Source: BOG-224 sp963783505 (GTDB lineage: Bacteria > Acidobacteriota > Terriglobia > Bryobacterales > Bryobacteraceae). From it: DNA of 64,000 nucleotides. Positions within the stretch are counted from its first letter, which is position 1. Each line of letters begins with the position of its first letter. The stretch is from assembly GCA_963783505.1 (NCBI GenBank), contig CAWAOP010000023.1:197615-261614 (forward strand), written 5' to 3'. The position numbers and the translations under genes are program-made. Positions 15,837 to 24,937 of this stretch are shown piece after piece. A model generated the notes under the pieces. The model ran no database searches and had not been told where the DNA came from. It saw only the letters and a program-made list of their open reading frames with translations.

Positions 15837-16661
15837 TCACTTTGCACAATCGGAGATCGCTTCCGCCCGAATCGCAAACCCGAACCGGTCGTGATTCATT
15901 TGCGAATTCTGCGGGCATGCCGCAAACGAGATTCCCTGCGGATACTCGCGCTGAATCCGCAGTCTGCCCCGCTGGGCGGTCGTCGATCCCCCTTCAGCCG
16001 GAATCAGTTCGGCCACCACCGCGCCCGTACCCTCGTCGCGCGCCCAAATCTCCAGTTCCCCGTCACGTTCCGCTCCGGCGATCGGGTCTTGCGACAGATC
16101 CGGGATTACCATTCGGAAACGTCCATCTGCTTCTAGCCGCACCGGCTCTCCAACCGGAATGCCCGTCACAATGAAGCGATCGATCCCCAGGAACGGCGCA
16201 GCCCACCGCGCCGGGTAACGCGCTTCCAGGCGAACCGGATGTTTGGCTGCGTCCGCCGTCCGCTTCACTACGCCCTGAATCTCGGTGCTTGGGAGTGACG
16301 CGCACTCGAAAGCGTACTGAGGCGCGGACGGCCCGCTCAGATAGAGATCGAGCACCCGGATTTCGCATCCCGGCGCATAAAGGATCGCCTTAATCCGGCT
16401 CGCCGGCTTTCCTTCCAGCATCGTGCCGATAGGAACGGACCGTAATTCCGCCGCTGGCTTCAACCATCCGCCGAGCTTCTGTCCCGCCAGAACATACCGG
16501 ACAAACAGCCTCGCCGAATCCACCCCCGGTGGAAGCTGAATCTCTAGAGACTCAAGCGCGCCAGAAGCCGGCGTCTGCCCGAAACAACTGGCCGCAAATA
16601 GTCCGCAGCCCCCCAGCCGAGCCGCGACCGTCAGGGAGCGGAGGCCCGAAGCCAAGCGCAT
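15837..16661 (-). CDS. Secreted hypothetical protein (274 aa)
   Basis: I do not recognise a family. The ATG at 16661, preceded by GGGGGAG, gives a signal-peptide-like N-terminus LTVAARLGGCGLFAASCFG. The mature part is beta-rich, with LESLEIQLPPGVDSARLFVRY, a YAPGCEIRVLDLYL segment and QREYPQGISFAACPQ near the end, suggesting a carbohydrate-binding or Ig-like sandwich fold. Part of the signal peptide is encoded by a half copy of the dispersed palindrome at 16617-16645, so the gene's present start may be recent. No operon partner is evident. Confidence 0.6.
   Translation of the reverse strand: MRLASGLRSLTVAARLGGCGLFAASCFGQTPASGALESLEIQLPPGVDSARLFVRYVLAGQKLGGWLKPAAELRSVPIGTMLEGKPASRIKAILYAPGCEIRVLDLYLSGPSAPQYAFECASLPSTEIQGVVKRTADAAKHPVRLEARYPARWAAPFLGIDRFIVTGIPVGEPVRLEADGRFRMVIPDLSQDPIAGAERDGELEIWARDEGTGAVVAELIPAEGGSTTAQRGRLRIQREYPQGISFAACPQNSQMNHDRFGFAIRAEAISDCAK
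16617..16645 (-). repeat. Half copy of a dispersed coding palindrome
   Basis: A 29-base stretch including GACCGTCAGGGAGCGG is identical to one arm and flank of the element at 35566-35629. Here it lies inside the start of the secreted protein gene and, read on the minus strand, encodes residues of the type LRSLTVAARLG, forming part of the signal peptide. Confidence 0.8.
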
Positions 16662-16774
16662 TCTCACGCCATCTCCCCCGCACTTCTCAAGCCAGACGCC
16701 TCGAAGCCGGTTCGCACCATCCCGAAATCTCGCCCGCAGTGCAATCAACGCAACACCGTATCCCCTTGAACAAC

Positions 16775-16800
16775 GCCCCCAGCCCCCAGCCCCCAGCCCC
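16775..16800. repeat. GGGGCTG heptamer repeat at a stop codon
   Basis: On the minus strand three or more GGGGCTG units follow directly after the TGA (16803-16801) of the spermidine-synthase-like frame. It is the same unit as the outer arms of the rpoB/rpoC hairpin and sits in the same position relative to a stop codon. Confidence 0.8.
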
Positions 16801-19226
16801 TCACCTCAATATCTGAAACAAATTGCTGTAATCGTCCGTCCACAGCCGGATCGCCATCTCCGGCTTGACCTCTTTCGAACCATCCAGAATCGACCGGTCG
16901 AATCCGCTCTCTGGCGCGGTCGCCAGCATCCAGCTCGCCGCGAAGATGTTGGCGTCATCGTCATCCTCGTTGTCCACGCGGCGGTCCGTCTTCCCCACCG
17001 CTCTCGATTCGCCATCCACCACCGGCTCCAATTCCAGGAAGCGGTTGGAAATGTTCACCGCCAGAATGCCATCCGGCTTCAAGTGCCGCCAATACAACTG
17101 CATCGCCTCGCGCGTCAGCAAATGCACCGGCACGGACTCGCTCGTGAACGCGTCCACGGCCAGCACGTCGAAACTCTGCGGCGCTTCCCGTTCGAGCGAA
17201 AGCCGTCCGTCGCCCAATGTGACCTCGTGCCGCGCCTTGCAGTCCGTGAGAAATGTGAACCACGCGCTCGCCCCGCCCGGACGCGGAGTGCTCAGTTCGA
17301 GCACTCCCGGATTGATTTCGTAATAGTGGAAATAGTCTCCCGCACGCCCATACGACGCGATGGCTCCCGTGCCCAGCCCGATCACGCCCACGCGCACGGG
17401 ACCCGCCTTTTGCTTCGCGCGGATGGCGAGCCCGATCCCCGAGCGCGGCCCGAAATACGTGGTCGGTGAATCGCGCCGCATGGGGTTCAGAAACTGCTCG
17501 CCGTGATTGATCACGCCGTTTGTCAGGCTGCGCGTGGCGGCCCAGTCCGTGGCCGGCCCCGTATCGTGTACTCTCAGCCCGCCGTAGAAGTTCCGCATCA
17601 TGACCAGCGTTCCCGACGTGGTATAGCGCATTTCGAAGCCCACGCATCCGGCCACCATCAGCGCAGCCAGCTCAATCAGGAACGCCGCCCACTGCTTCCA
17701 CCGGCGCGCCCAGCGCAATCTCCAATCGCCGCGCAGCGCCGCCAATATCACCGCCGCGCCGAGCAGCAACTCCCGCTCCAGCACCCATAGGTCGAACTCT
17801 TCCGGCGCCTGCCATCCCTTTCGGAACCAGCCCACCATCGCATGAGCCGGGGCCACCAGCGCGTCCCATTGCGAGTATGCGATGAAGCCGATCGCGGCCG
17901 TCGCCGCCGAGCGCCGGAAGAAACCTCCGCGCGGGAAGCAGATTCCGTTGCCACTCCGTATCCGGATGCAGGCGCGCCGCCGCGAGCGCCAGCCCCGCCA
18001 CGGCTACCATCCCGATAGGAACCTCGTAATACGCATTGAACAGCGACGGCGCCGCCAGCCCCACCATCAGCCCACCGGCCGCGCCGCCAACTGAAACCGC
18101 CAGGTAGAACTGCGTCAGGTATCGGGGCTCCGGCTTCAGCCGCGCCAGTTCCCCGTGGCAGACCATCGCGCAAACGAACAGCCCCGCCAGAAACAGCGGC
18201 AGTCCCGACCCGAATCGGCAGAACTCCGGCGTTCTTCCCGAAGTGGCCCACGCCATGGCCGCCAGCGCCGCGCCCAGTCAACACGAGGTAGGGCGTGCGT
18301 CTGTACCATCCCGCCCGTTCGAAACACAGGATGAACGAAAGCAGGTAGACGCTCAGCGGCAGCACCCAAAGCAGCGGAATCGCCGCCACATTCAGCGTGA
18401 GCTGGCTGGTGACATTCAGCAGCATCGCCGAAGCGCAAGCCGGCAGCAGCAGCCACATGGCATAGAGCTTCCATTCAACGGCCGGCTCCCCCCCGTGGCG
18501 CGGACATTCATGTCTGCCGTCTCGGCATTCGTGCCGAGATTCTTAGAACCAGCAGCCGAGGAGAGAACTTGGTCTTTCAGTGGCAGCGAATGTTCCCCCT
18601 CCGCGCTGCGTTCGCGAAACGCCGATGAACCCGCACAGCAGGATGAACGCGCCGTACGCCAGGCTACCACACCGCCGCCTGCTGGCGCGTCGCCAACACC
18701 GGCTCGAATAGCTATCGGGTAACTCAGCAGCGCAAACATCGAGCCCGCGTTGGAGAGCGCATACAGACGGTAAGGCATCGCCCCGCGGAATCGCCGCGCA
18801 TACCATGCCTGCAGCAGCGGCCCCGTAGTCGAGAGCATGAAGTACGGCATCCCCACCGTCGCCGCGAGCACGCCGAGGATTTTCGGGATCGGATCGTCCG
18901 GCGTCGACGGGTTTCCAACCGGCGCCCGGATAAATCGGCAGCGCCAGCGCGCTCGCCAGAAGCAGTGCGCAGTGCGTCACCGCCTGCGCCCGTGGCCTCA
19001 GCCAGTGCGTCAGCGCGTGCGCGTATAAATACCCCAGCACCAAAACAAGCTGGAAAAACAGCAGGCAGGTGGTCCACACCGCCGCCGATCCTCCAAACCA
19101 AGGCAGGATAATCTTGGCGATCACCGGCTGCGCCTGAAACAACAGAAACGCGCCGACGAATATGGTTACCGCGTAGAGAAGCACCAGCAAATCCTTAGTG
19201 GGGTCGGCGCTTCCGCCCCATGCCAC
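16801..19226 (-). pseudogene. Fused membrane/spermidine-synthase-like protein, multiply frameshifted and repeat-interrupted
   Basis: Pieces in changing frames add up to the well-known fusion of an MFS-like membrane half with a spermidine-synthase-like half. N-terminus: LLVLLYAVTIFVGAFLLFQ then ILPWFGGSAAVWTTCLLFF (19226 to about 18900); then VGMPYFMLSTTGPLLQAWYA; then SLAYGAFILLCGFIG; then ACASAMLLNVTSQLTLNVAA; then LFVCAMVCHGELARLKPEP. From about 17856 the C-terminal half is open: GVIGLGTGAIASYGRAGDYF binding motif, FDVLAVDAFTSESVPVHLLT, end at 16801. I count at least five frame changes (near 18900, 18700, 18660, 18270, 17900). A dispersed repeat at 18493-18548 brings an in-frame stop into the linker. 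The gene is dead as a whole. Confidence 0.85.
18493..18548. repeat. 56-bp dispersed repeat, copy 1
   Basis: It matches 19318-19373 at 54 of 56 positions. It contains the hairpin CTCGGCA-TTCG-TGCCGAG, a seven-base stem on a TTCG tetraloop. On the minus strand one frame reads ETADMNVRATG. It lies in the linker of the spermidine-synthase-like pseudogene and supplies a stop codon there. Confidence 0.85.
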
Positions 19227-19317
19227 CTGACCAAGAGCCTCAGTCCAAAACTACCGGACTTGAAACCCAAACGCCGAGACGAATCTCGGCGCGGCAAACC
19301 AAACGCTTGCGCCACGC

Positions 19318-19373
19318 CCGTGGCGCGGACATTCATGTCTGCCGTCTCGGCAGTCGTGCCGAGATTCTTGGAA
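19318..19373. repeat. 56-bp dispersed repeat, copy 2
   Basis: Same element as 18493-18548, in the same orientation, about 825 bases away. The loop here is GTCG instead of TTCG while the seven-base stem is kept, so the fold rather than the loop is preserved. Confidence 0.85.
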
Positions 19374-19476
19374 TCCATAACACACGAGGAATCCCTGTAT
19401 TTAGGTGGCATTGGCTATTCCTGGCTGCATTCCGGCCCTGCCGGGGGGCCGACACCCAATGTCCCTGTTCCAACCC

Positions 19477-19633
19477 CCTCAGTGTAATCCGGCTGATGGT
19501 TGCTGCGGCCCGATTACCGAGGACGGGCCGCCACTTCGATGTGGGGCGGCCAGGCGCTTCCGGCATTCCGGCCGGAACACCGGCCGCAGGCCGGCCAAGC
19601 CTCCCGTCCCGTTTTCGTCCTCAGTGTAATCCG
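19477..19633. repeat. 15-bp direct repeats flanking a GC-rich 127-bp segment
   Basis: CCTCAGTGTAATCCG occurs at 19477-19491 and again at 19619-19633. The segment between is rich in GGCC-type inverted repeats. It could be a small non-autonomous element with a target-site duplication or simply a tandem remnant; no transposase is present. Confidence 0.5.
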
Positions 19634-19879
19634 CTACAGGCGTTTCCAAACCCCCAAATTCCGGCCCATCCCAATACCTCATTCACCGGCTTCCGAAATT
19701 CTCGCTAACACACTGTTCTACAAGGGGATAACCCGTTCACGCCAGCTCTCCAGAAGCCTGACTCCGAGGCCCGCCGTGCTATATAAAAAACAGGATGGGT
19801 GTCCGGCGCGCTTCAGCCTCGTTGCAATTCGTGACGCTCTTCGGAGCGGCCTCGATTCCAAGCGGCCCCAGCGGATTCC

Positions 19880-19958
19880 GTGCACGCGTGCACAAAAAAA
19901 CTCCAATAAGTTCTTTGATTTCAACAGAGGCGCCCCCAAAATTTGTGCACGCGTGCAC
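19880..19958. repeat. Paired 14-bp palindromes GTGCACGCGTGCAC
   Basis: Perfect palindromes at 19880-19893 and 19945-19958, both followed by five or more A residues, 65 bases apart centre to centre. The spacing is about six helical turns. They could be a pair of dimer-protein operators or the ends of a small element. No intact gene starts next to them. Confidence 0.75.
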
Positions 19959-20027
19959 AAAAATCGGCGCAACTGAGCCGTAGCTTCAGTCTCAGCCAGC
20001 CGACCGTCAGCCCCCGACCGCCCCGCT

Positions 20028-21705
20028 TCAGTTTTCCGTCGGCTTCTCGTCGATGTGGTCGATCACGATCGCGGGCATCGGGCGCCTTCGCGGCTCCAGC
20101 TTCAGTCCAAGTTCCTTTCGATCGCTTCGAAAATGCGTCGGGCCGCCCACCGGGTCGGTTGCCGCCGACGCCTCGCCGCCCGGTTGCGTCGCCATCGCCG
20201 CCGCGAGCCGCCGAAAACCGGATGCCAGCGCTGTACGTCAGCGAAAAGTCCCAGGCTCCATCGAGCCCCGTGGCGTCTTGAACCGGCCAGTTCAGCCCCT
20301 GATCCTTCCCATCAAGCTCTCCGCTAACTGCGCCATGGTGACGTTCTGGCAGTTCAGTGCCAGCGAGCCCTGCGGCGCGCCGGGCGGAGCGCTCGTGGTC
20401 TTGCAAAACGTGCGGCTGGCGGGGTCGGCCTTCTTGAGCTTCGGTTTCACGGACACCAGCGAGTACGCCGCGACGGGCTGCTCTTCCCTGTGGTATTTCA
20501 ATTGAAACCGGTCCACCAACAGAGCCAGCAGCAGGGGCGCTAGCTCTTCGTCTTCCAACTGGGCCGGCCGCGAGATTTTCGGCTGCCACTTTGGCGTCGA
20601 TGTCGTACCGGTTGTCGTCCACCCAGCCCGGCAGCCCTCTGATTTCACCGCTGTTATTCGAGTTGAAGGCGCTCGAAAGCAGCGATCGCATCGACGCATT
20701 CTGCGCCCTAAATCGCCCTCCGGGCAGCGTCTGCCACCGCCGCATGATCGTCGGCCCAGGCGGCGGCGAGGGCTTGACGCTGGCCACTTCGAATTCGGTC
20801 GGCAGCGGAATCGGCGGCATGCGCCTTGGCGAGGTCCGGCGGGTTATCGCTCGGCTGCTCGTTCACGCTATCCACCACCATCACGGGCGTCGGAACCTGC
20901 TGCTCTTCCAGCTTCAGCCCAAGCTGTTTGTCGACGTGCATCGGCGAACGAGATGCGTTCGCGCCGTGTCGGGAGAGTTCACTCGAGCATCGGCAGACGA
21001 ATACCGAAGGTCGAAGTTCCACTTGCCCGCCAGCCCCGTCTCGTTCCAGAACCGGCTTCGTCCCTAGGCCCGCTCCCATCATCGCGCAGCCCATCCGCGA
21101 ATTCCGCCATGGTCATGTTGCGGCAGGCGTACTTAATCGTCATGCCGGGTCCCAGGCCGGATCGGGACCGAGTTCCCGTCCGGCCCAGGCATCATTACCG
21201 AGAGCACCCCCTGCGAAGGCTCGCCCGGCGGGCTTTGCGCTCTGCATCCGGTCTCTTCCTTGCCGCTGGCTTCCTTGATCTGGGGTTTCTTTCCCACCGT
21301 CAGCGCATACGCCGCTCCCGGCCTCGAATCCTTGTGGACCGTCATCTTGAAGCGCTCCTCCAGCAGCGTCTGAAGCATCGCCTTCACCGATGTTCGGTGG
21401 TCACGCCGTCGGGAACCTTCGTCGTGACGTCGTACCGGTTCATCTCCAGCCATCTCGGCCCGCCGGCCACTTTGTCCGCCTCGACTCCGAACGCCGTCCG
21501 CACCAGGTCCACCATGCGTGGCGTTCTTCCATTCGTAGCGGCCCGGATGAGTCGTTACCGTGCGGAAGTACTGGTTGGACCCTTTCCCTACGGCGTGAAC
21601 ATCCGCGGCTTCGAATTTCGCCTTGGATTCCGTGGACTGCCCAATCGCCGTCCCGCCCAGAAACACGCTCGATACCGCCAATACGATCGCCAATCGCATT
21701 CGCAA
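20028..21705 (-). pseudogene. Two-domain TIGR03435 family protein, frameshifted
   Basis: The N-terminus MRMRLAIVLAVSSVFLGG is a signal peptide, followed by KFEAADVHAVG, the typical TIGR03435 opening (FEVASVK). Later pieces include MLQTLLEERFKMTVHKD, LGLKLEEQQVPTPVMVVDSV, then a second domain opening TEFEVASVKPSPPPGP, LVDRFQLKYHREEQPVAAYS, and a last piece ending VIDHIDEKPTEN before TGA at 20030-20028. These sit in different frames, with several indels (one missing base near 20110). TIGR03435 is a family of unknown function greatly expanded in Solibacter. The protein would have had two tandem copies of the domain. Confidence 0.75.
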
Positions 21706-21916
21706 ACGCTCCTCTCGTTACAGCATAGGACGAAACCACCCCGCCCGGCGCTTGATCCTGCTAAATCCTAAACAATTAGTCCACACTGTGCCCCGCATGC
21801 CACAGCCCCCGATCAGCCGCCGGAGGCGGTGCCGCAGCCCCCAGACCCAGCCCCCATCCCCCGTTATGCTAGACTCTTCCTTCCGTTCACCACGACTCCA
21901 GAGCAGAGGCGCGGAC

Positions 21917-23572
21917 ATGCATCTAGCGTTCGTTGACTACGTCATTCTGATCGTCTATTTCGCCTTCGTCTTAGGCATTGGCTGGGCGCTCCGGAAACGA
22001 ATGTCCAGCAGCAGCGAATTCCTCATGGCGGGCCGCAGCGTCCCGGTGTGGATTCTCAGTCTCGCCTTCATCGCCGCCAACCTCGGGGCCCAGGAGTTGA
22101 TCGGCATGTCGGCGTCGGGCGCCAAGTACGGCATCATGACCGCCCATTTCTACTGGATCGGCGCCATCCCCGCCATCCTGTTTCTGGCGCTGTTCATGAT
22201 GCCTTTCTACTACGGCAGCAAGGCGCGTTCCGTGCCCGAGTATCTCAAGCTGCGTTACGACGAGAAGACGCGCGCCTACAACGCCTTCAGCTTCGCCATA
22301 ATGACCATCTTTTCCTCGGGCATTTCCATGATGGCCCTCGGCGAACTCCTGCACATGGCGCTCGGCTGGGACTTCAACGTCGCCGTGCTGGCTTCCGCCG
22401 CCATCGTCATGGCTTACACCCTGCTGGGCGGATTGACCAGCGCCATCTACAATGAGGTGCTTCAGTTCCTGCTGATTGTCGCCGGCTTCACGCCCCTGGC
22501 CATTCTCTCGGTCACCAAGGCGGGCGGCTGGCAGGGCATCCAGTCGCGCCTGCAACCGGTGATGACGCACGCGTGGGGCTACATGGGCAAGGCTTCCGAC
22601 AATCCCATGGGCGTGGAACTGTTCGGAATGGTAGCCGGGCTCGGCTTCGTGCTCTCCTTCGGCTATTGGTGCACGAACTTTCTGGTGGTCCAGCGCGCCC
22701 TGGCAGCGCGGAGCATGAACGAAGGCCGCCGCACTCCGTTGATCGGCGCGTTTCCGAAAATGTTCGTGCCGTTCATCGTCATCATCCCCGGTATCGCCGC
22801 GGTGGCGCTGGCGAAGATGGGCTCCGGCTCCGGCTACGCGATCCCGCTCGACGCCCACGGCGGCGCCGATTACAACCAGGTCATCACCACTCTGATGGCG
22901 CGTTTCTATCCGGCGGGCATGTTGGGCGTCGGCATCGTGGGACTCATGGCGTCGTTCATGTCCGGCATGGCGGGCAACGTCACCGCATTCAATCAGGTGT
23001 GGACCTACGACATTTACCAGACCCATATCAGGAAGAACGCGCCGGACAGTCACTACTTGAAGGTGGCCAAGATCACGACGATCGTCGGCGTCCTGCTTTC
23101 CATCGGCGCCGCTTACGTCGCGCAGCAGTACAACAACATCATGGACCTGCTGCAATTGGTCTTCGGCTTTGTGAACGCGCCGCTCTTTGCGACGTTCCTG
23201 CTCGGCATGTTCTGGAAGCGCAGCACGGCCAATGGCGCCTTCGCCGGAATGTGCTCCGGCACGGTGGCCGCAACGCTCACCTTCCTGTTCACGTCCGCCG
23301 AAGGCAAGGGCGGACTGCTGGGCGTCGTTTACACCTTCCCTTCGGCCATGGCGCAGAGCTTCTGGATTGCGCTCATGGCCTTCGCCAGTTGCCTGGTGGT
23401 GACCATCGTCGTGAGTTTCGCCACCACCCCGCGCCCCGAAAAGGAACTGGAAGGGCTGGTTTACGGACTGACGAAGATTCCGGTGGATCCGGGCAAATGG
23501 TATCAGCGCCCCGCTCCGCTGGCTGCGATTGTGGTTGCGATTCTCTTCATTTTGAATATCTGGTTCGCCTGA
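21917..23572 (+). CDS. Sodium:solute symporter (SSS family), sugar-type
   Basis: 551 aa with about 13-14 hydrophobic segments, as in SSS/SGLT transporters. The start HLAFVDYVILIVYFAFVLG, SSSEFLMAGRSVPVWILSLAF, SVPEYLKLRYDEKTRAYNAF, and GMLGVGIVGLMASFMSGMAG are family motifs. It is expected to bring a sugar into the cytoplasm with sodium. AGAGG lies before the ATG. It is followed by a small membrane gene and galK, so galactose or a galactoside is the likely substrate (inference from context). Confidence 0.9.
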   Translation: MHLAFVDYVILIVYFAFVLGIGWALRKRMSSSSEFLMAGRSVPVWILSLAFIAANLGAQELIGMSASGAKYGIMTAHFYWIGAIPAILFLALFMMPFYYGSKARSVPEYLKLRYDEKTRAYNAFSFAIMTIFSSGISMMALGELLHMALGWDFNVAVLASAAIVMAYTLLGGLTSAIYNEVLQFLLIVAGFTPLAILSVTKAGGWQGIQSRLQPVMTHAWGYMGKASDNPMGVELFGMVAGLGFVLSFGYWCTNFLVVQRALAARSMNEGRRTPLIGAFPKMFVPFIVIIPGIAAVALAKMGSGSGYAIPLDAHGGADYNQVITTLMARFYPAGMLGVGIVGLMASFMSGMAGNVTAFNQVWTYDIYQTHIRKNAPDSHYLKVAKITTIVGVLLSIGAAYVAQQYNNIMDLLQLVFGFVNAPLFATFLLGMFWKRSTANGAFAGMCSGTVAATLTFLFTSAEGKGGLLGVVYTFPSAMAQSFWIALMAFASCLVVTIVVSFATTPRPEKELEGLVYGLTKIPVDPGKWYQRPAPLAAIVVAILFILNIWFA

Positions 23573-23573
23573 C

Positions 23574-23774
23574 ATGATGGACTTAAGACTGCCTTCGGGC
23601 CTATTCTTCACGCTGCTCGGTCTGATCCTCGTGGGATTGGGGATATTCGCGCCCGGCTTACGCGCGGACTTGCTGACCGATGCGAACGTCAATCTTTATA
23701 GCGGCGCGGCGATGCTCGTCTTCGGCGTCATTTTGTTGCTCATGGCGAAGAGGGCTTCCGGAAAAACGTCATGA
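23574..23774 (+). CDS. Small two-helix membrane protein (66 aa)
   Basis: Two hydrophobic helices (GLFFTLLGLILVGLGIFA and LYSGAAMLVFGVILLLMA) joined by a short soluble loop and ending in a basic tail. It begins one base after the symporter stop and its own stop overlaps galK by four bases (ATGA), so it is translationally coupled to both. Function is unknown; a symporter accessory or subunit is possible from position alone. Confidence 0.7.
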   Translation: MMDLRLPSGLFFTLLGLILVGLGIFAPGLRADLLTDANVNLYSGAAMLVFGVILLLMAKRASGKTS

Positions 23775-24937
23775 TCGAAAGTTTCCGCCGGCTCTTCGGG
23801 TCTTCCGAAGGCCTGCGCGTGTTTCGCGCCCCGGGCCGCGTCAACCTCATCGGAGAGCACACCGATTACAACCTGGGCTTTGTCCTCCCGATGGCCTTAG
23901 ACCTGGCTACGTGGATCGCCACGGCTCCTTCGGCCGATGGCAAGCTGCGCATCCACTCCGAGGAGCGCAATGAAACGCGCGAATTCTCGCCGGCCGCTCT
24001 CGGCGCCGCTTCGCCGTTGCGTCACTGGTCGGATTACCCCATCGGCGTGGCGAAGGAACTCGTCGCCGCGGGTTATTCCATCGCGCCCGCCAATCTGCTG
24101 ATCCGATCGACGGTTCCCGAAGGCTCGGGCCTCAGTTCCTCGGCGGCCCTCGAAGTGGCTTCGGCGCTTGCGCTTCTCAATGGCCGCGCCATCGAACCGC
24201 TCGATCTGGCCCGCCTCGCGCAGCGCGCCGAGCGCAATTTCGTGGGCATGCCGTGCGGCATCATGGATCAGTACATCGCGGTGTTCGGCCGCGAGCGCTC
24301 GGCCGTGGAAATCGATTGCCGCAGCCTCGGCCATCGCTTCGTGCCGTTACCCGTGGGCGTAGCTTTCCTGGCCGTGAACACCATGGTCAAGCACGCCCTC
24401 GCAGGCTCGGCTTACAGAGACCGCGTGGCCGAGTGCGCCGCCGCCGTCGAAGGCCTGCGCGCGCGCATCCACGGCGTCGAAAGCCTTCGCGACGTTTCTC
24501 CCGTTCAGTTCGGCGCCGAAAGCCGTGGCCTGCCTGAAGTGGTTCAGAAGCGCGCTCGCCACGTAGTTACGGAAGATGCGCGCGTGAACCGTTTCGTCGA
24601 AGCGTCGTCGCGAGGCGATGTCGCCGCCATGGGCAAGCTCATGGTGGAATCCCATCGCAGCCTTCAGCGCGATTACGAAGTGAGTTGCGAGGAACTCGAT
24701 TTTCTGGTGGACCGCGCGCTCGCGCTCGAAGGCGTCTACGGTTCGCGAATGACCGGCGGCGGCTTCGGCGGCTGCACGGTGACGATGCTTCGCGCGGATG
24801 CCGTGGGCAATTTCCGCATGCGCATCGCGAAAGAATACGAGGACCGGTTCCACGTCACTCCGGCCATTTTCGATTGCGCGCCATCTTCCGGCGCGGGCGA
24901 ATGCAAAAATCTTGAGACAATTCCGGGCCTGCGCTGA
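23771..24937 (+). CDS. galK: Galactokinase
   Basis: 388 aa, GHMP kinase family; phosphorylates alpha-galactose to galactose 1-phosphate (Leloir pathway, cytoplasm). The galactokinase signature GRVNLIGEHTDYNLGFVLP is near residues 21-39, the ATP-binding PEGSGLSSSAALEVA near 117-131, the CGIMDQYI segment near 165, and the C-terminal MTGGGFGGCTV near 327. ATGA overlap with the preceding gene. No galT or galE is adjacent. Confidence 0.96.
   Translation: MIESFRRLFGSSEGLRVFRAPGRVNLIGEHTDYNLGFVLPMALDLATWIATAPSADGKLRIHSEERNETREFSPAALGAASPLRHWSDYPIGVAKELVAAGYSIAPANLLIRSTVPEGSGLSSSAALEVASALALLNGRAIEPLDLARLAQRAERNFVGMPCGIMDQYIAVFGRERSAVEIDCRSLGHRFVPLPVGVAFLAVNTMVKHALAGSAYRDRVAECAAAVEGLRARIHGVESLRDVSPVQFGAESRGLPEVVQKRARHVVTEDARVNRFVEASSRGDVAAMGKLMVESHRSLQRDYEVSCEELDFLVDRALALEGVYGSRMTGGGFGGCTVTMLRADAVGNFRMRIAKEYEDRFHVTPAIFDCAPSSGAGECKNLETIPGLR

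Larger units (their letters stand above)
19227..20027. other. Gene-free, repeat-rich interval (about 800 bp)
   Basis: No frame on either strand looks coding. The interval holds the second copy of the 56-bp repeat, an adjacent hairpin of CGCCGAGA and TCTCGGCG near 19272-19291, a 15-bp direct repeat pair, several GC-rich inverted repeats around 19560-19600, and two copies of a 14-bp perfect palindrome at 19880 and 19945. It separates two pseudogenes and looks like a zone where small elements accumulate. Confidence 0.7.
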
